The notes under the pieces are model-generated. The model had not been told where the DNA came from. It did no database searches and saw only the letters and a list, made by a program, of their open reading frames with translations. From contig WPIO01000006.1 of NCBI GenBank assembly GCA_009760855.2, positions 12,207,501 to 12,217,500 on the forward strand: 10,000 bases of DNA, in the 5' to 3' direction. This document shows, in pieces, positions 8,003 through 10,000 of this stretch (position 1 is its first letter; the number at the start of each line of letters is the position of its first letter). The DNA is from Cristatella mucedo. Taxonomy: Eukaryota > Bryozoa > Phylactolaemata > Cristatellidae. The position numbers were made by a program, and so were the translations under genes.

Positions 8003-8014
8003 TGCAGCTGGCAG
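7682..8014. repeat. Interrupted CAG/CTG trinucleotide repeat, 333 bp
   Basis: Reading the plus strand from 7682: CTG-(CAG)29-CTG-(CAG)15-CTG-(CAG)28-CTG-(CAG)6-CTG-G-(CAG)11-CTG-G-(CAG)11-CTG-CAG-CTG-G-CAG. Each interruption is a CAG-to-CTG change; the three later ones carry an extra G that shifts the phase. In the plus frame starting at 7622 the first 246 bases read as polyglutamine broken by single Leu residues, then Ala and Ser runs. TTTCCACTGGTTTCTACTG followed by CAG immediately before the repeat resembles a 3' splice acceptor, so a polyQ exon is conceivable. Other frames give polyAla, polySer, polyLeu or polyCys. No flanking coding domain is recognised, so I annotate it as a repeat only. 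Confidence 0.95.
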
Positions 8015-8354
8015 CTCCGAGTTGGCCGGTAGTAACAATGGGCGTGGCTGCCGGTGCTGAGCATCCTGCTCTCCATTCATGCTCTCTGGCCTCGCGTTGA
8101 TGACGCCCCGCACAGGCTCCAGAGGCTCCAGAGGCTGGCTGGTGCTGGCTGCTGGCTACTGGGGGCTTGAGCACTGCGCTGGATGGGGGGGGGGAGGTAA
8201 GGGGTCTCGCCCTCGCCCGCGGCAGCATGAACCTGTTGACACTCGAGTCAAAGTGATGAGCTTGGCTCACTGCACGGCACAGCATGGTGAGCGTGAAGGT
8301 GGACAAATTACATCTCTCCTCACCTACCTGTAATGGCATTTCTGTAAGAATCCT
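8015..8354. other. Unassigned sequence with short GC-rich repeats
   Basis: Contains GGCTCCAGA in tandem near 8115-8133 with following TGGCTGG/TGCTGGC motifs, and a G10 run at 8185-8194 followed by AGGTAAGG, which matches a splice-donor core. No motif-bearing ORF. The minus frame of 244 codons crossing this area (8339-7605) is mostly polyalanine from the CAG tract. Confidence 0.45.
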
Positions 8355-8816
8355 ATCGATTCAAGGTTCTGGCCCTCACTTTGAAGTTTCTTCATTTTCT
8401 GTTGCTCCGGCCTACCCATCCAAGCTACTTTCTTACCAGGAAAGTAATGGCACCACCGGTTTGTCTGGCTCAGTTCGTTTGGCTGTGCCTCCAACCTATC
8501 TCAAATCCTTGGATACCGTGCCTTTAGCTCGTATGCTTGCAAAGTCTGGGACTCATCCCCGACTGACCTCACCACGTCCCTTGACTGATGAAATTTAGAA
8601 AGATGCTAAAAACTCGTATTCTGCAAGGTTTTGCTAGGTCAATGTGAATTGTCTTTTTGCATGCTTATTCATGCTGAAACTGTGCATTTTATCGCTAACT
8701 AATTGACACGCCTCCTTTCTACTTTATGTAAAGAGCCGGGAAATAGATTGGTTTTCTTATGGTGCTACATAAATAGCGTGTTGCTGTTTTCTTCTTCTTC
8801 TTATTATTATTATTAT
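8355..8816 (+). mobile_element. LINE-A copy 4: strongly 5'-truncated C terminus and 3' UTR
   Basis: Aligns by eye with copies 2 and 3 from TTCAAGGTTCTGG at about 8360. The coding trace is SSFSVAPAYPSKLLSYQ (family 'SLHSLAPAYLSDLLPHQ'), LKSLDTVPLARMLAKSGTHP (compare copy 2, LETLVLVRMLPKPGIHS), then a short 3' UTR containing TTGCATGCTTATTCATGCTG and GGTGCTACATAAATAG. The tail is CTT repeats passing into ATT repeats at 8791-8816. The plus ORF of 104 codons at 8284-8598 is mostly this remnant. Copy 4 begins where the element was probably truncated on insertion, the common fate of LINEs. Confidence 0.72.
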
Positions 8817-8856
8817 ACATTAAATATGGCTGAAGTGTAACCATCAATAAATAAAG

Positions 8857-9253
<397 letters not shown>

Positions 9254-9834
9254 GCTAGGACGACTGGCCATCAGAGGCAGCTTCACTTTGTTAATACTAT
9301 TTTAAAGGTTTAGCCTCTGAACTTGAAGAGGTTTTTATTAGTAGTTAGAGACCTGCTTCCTGCTGTGCTTTTCCATGCTGAATGGTTGCACAACATAACG
9401 ATTTACTATTTCGTCTCCATACGAATATGATTTTGGTAGAAGCACAAACTAAAACAATTAACATCCATCATATAACTGGCTGAGCCACTGCTTACATAAA
9501 TATATTACAAAGCAATAAAGTCGCCAAGGATGCCAAGCAGGGTTCAACTGCGGTTAATAGGACTCCTTTATTGCCAATTCTGGAAAATGTGCACATGTAT
9601 GCTAACCGTAGCAATCATAAGAAAAGTCATTACTTTTGAGGGCTGTCATCTTTCAATGCGGTTCGACATTAAGAGTGAGCCAATTAAGTGTCACAGATCG
9701 CCAAGATTATCATAAAAAAGTGCTGTAAACAGTTGCTGCATGATATGACCTTAACCACTTTGGTGGGGCTGACCTTAAACTGGCTTACATGCATCCTGAC
9801 AATGAATAGATAGTAGTATCAAACCCTCTGCTTG
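9254..9834. other. AT-rich unassigned sequence, no gene seen
   Basis: No motif-bearing ORF, RNA gene or recognisable repeat. CpG is sparse here, unlike 6600-7480. The 61-codon plus ORF at 9530-9715 has no features. Confidence 0.55.
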
Positions 9835-10000
9835 ATAATAATAATAATAATAAATAACAATGCGCTTGTAAAGTACCCTTAGAGAACCTAATTTCTTAAT
9901 AGGCACATTATATATGCAGTAAAGGAAGCATGACCATACGGATAGCGATAACATGTACAGTATCAGGAGGCAAAAGAACACAAAGGACAATACACAAGGA
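9835..10000 (-). mobile_element. LINE-A-like 3' end (copy 5), cut by the window edge
   Basis: On the minus strand, AAGAAATTAGGTTCTCTAAG then GGTACTTTACAAGCGCATTG runs into an ATT-type tail at about 9857-9835. This matches the pattern of copy 2 (AAAGAGATTGAGTTTTCCGA then GGGCACTTTAT and ATT repeats). The upstream 100 bp are too diverged to align with confidence. The body, if present, lies beyond base 10000. Confidence 0.55.

Noticed and set aside
7605-8339. 244-codon minus-strand ORF with long polyalanine
   Set aside because: Produced by the CTG strand of the repeat. Flanks have no recognised domain, and equally long frames occur on both strands.

Overview
The window looks like non-coding nuclear DNA from an animal, most likely an invertebrate, though the sequence alone cannot place it more closely. 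The evidence is eukaryotic-style repeat content: decayed non-LTR retrotransposons (LINEs) with ATT- or TAAA-type tails, a tRNA-derived SINE with recognisable A and B boxes, long dinucleotide and trinucleotide microsatellites, and no compact ORF organisation. I found no intact protein-coding gene, no rRNA or functional tRNA, no CRISPR array and no bacterial-type operon.

Layout, left to right. Bases 1-455 (minus) hold a broken reverse-transcriptase fragment of one LINE family, called LINE-A here. Bases 456-1246 are unassigned but include a decayed-looking coding stretch of unknown identity on the minus strand (751-1159). Bases 1247-3045 (minus) are the longest LINE-A copy: reverse-transcriptase fingers and palm with the catalytic YADD box still present, the C-terminal region, and a 3' UTR ending in an ATT-type tail. 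A tRNA-derived SINE (3058-3200, plus) follows, tail-to-tail with a second LINE family, LINE-B (3222-3722, minus), which has a mutated YAAD box, a TAAA tail and a large internal deletion. Bases 3723-4607 hold no gene but contain a LINE-like 3' end at about 4415-4478. Bases 4608-5657 (plus) are another LINE-A copy, 5'-truncated, in inverted orientation to the 1247-3045 copy.

The right half has fewer transposons. Bases 5658-6109 are featureless. A perfect (CT)56 tract lies at 6110-6221. A CpG-dense block at about 6600-7480 contains a 13-bp perfect inverted repeat and a palindromic CCAAT site. A 333-bp interrupted CAG repeat follows at 7682-8014. A short 5'-truncated LINE-A copy is at 8355-8816 (plus), next to a polypurine GA-rich tract (8857-9253). 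Bases 9254-9834 are AT-rich and empty. The window closes with what appears to be another LINE-A 3' end on the minus strand (9835-10000).

The unifying theme is repeated insertion and decay of a LINE-A family, seen in up to five pieces within 10 kb, with a SINE whose 3' end resembles the LINE 3' ends and may have used LINE machinery to move. The CpG-dense block followed by the CAG tract is the only part that could belong to a host gene, and I cannot show that it does. I found no convincing sign of a new multi-gene biological system.
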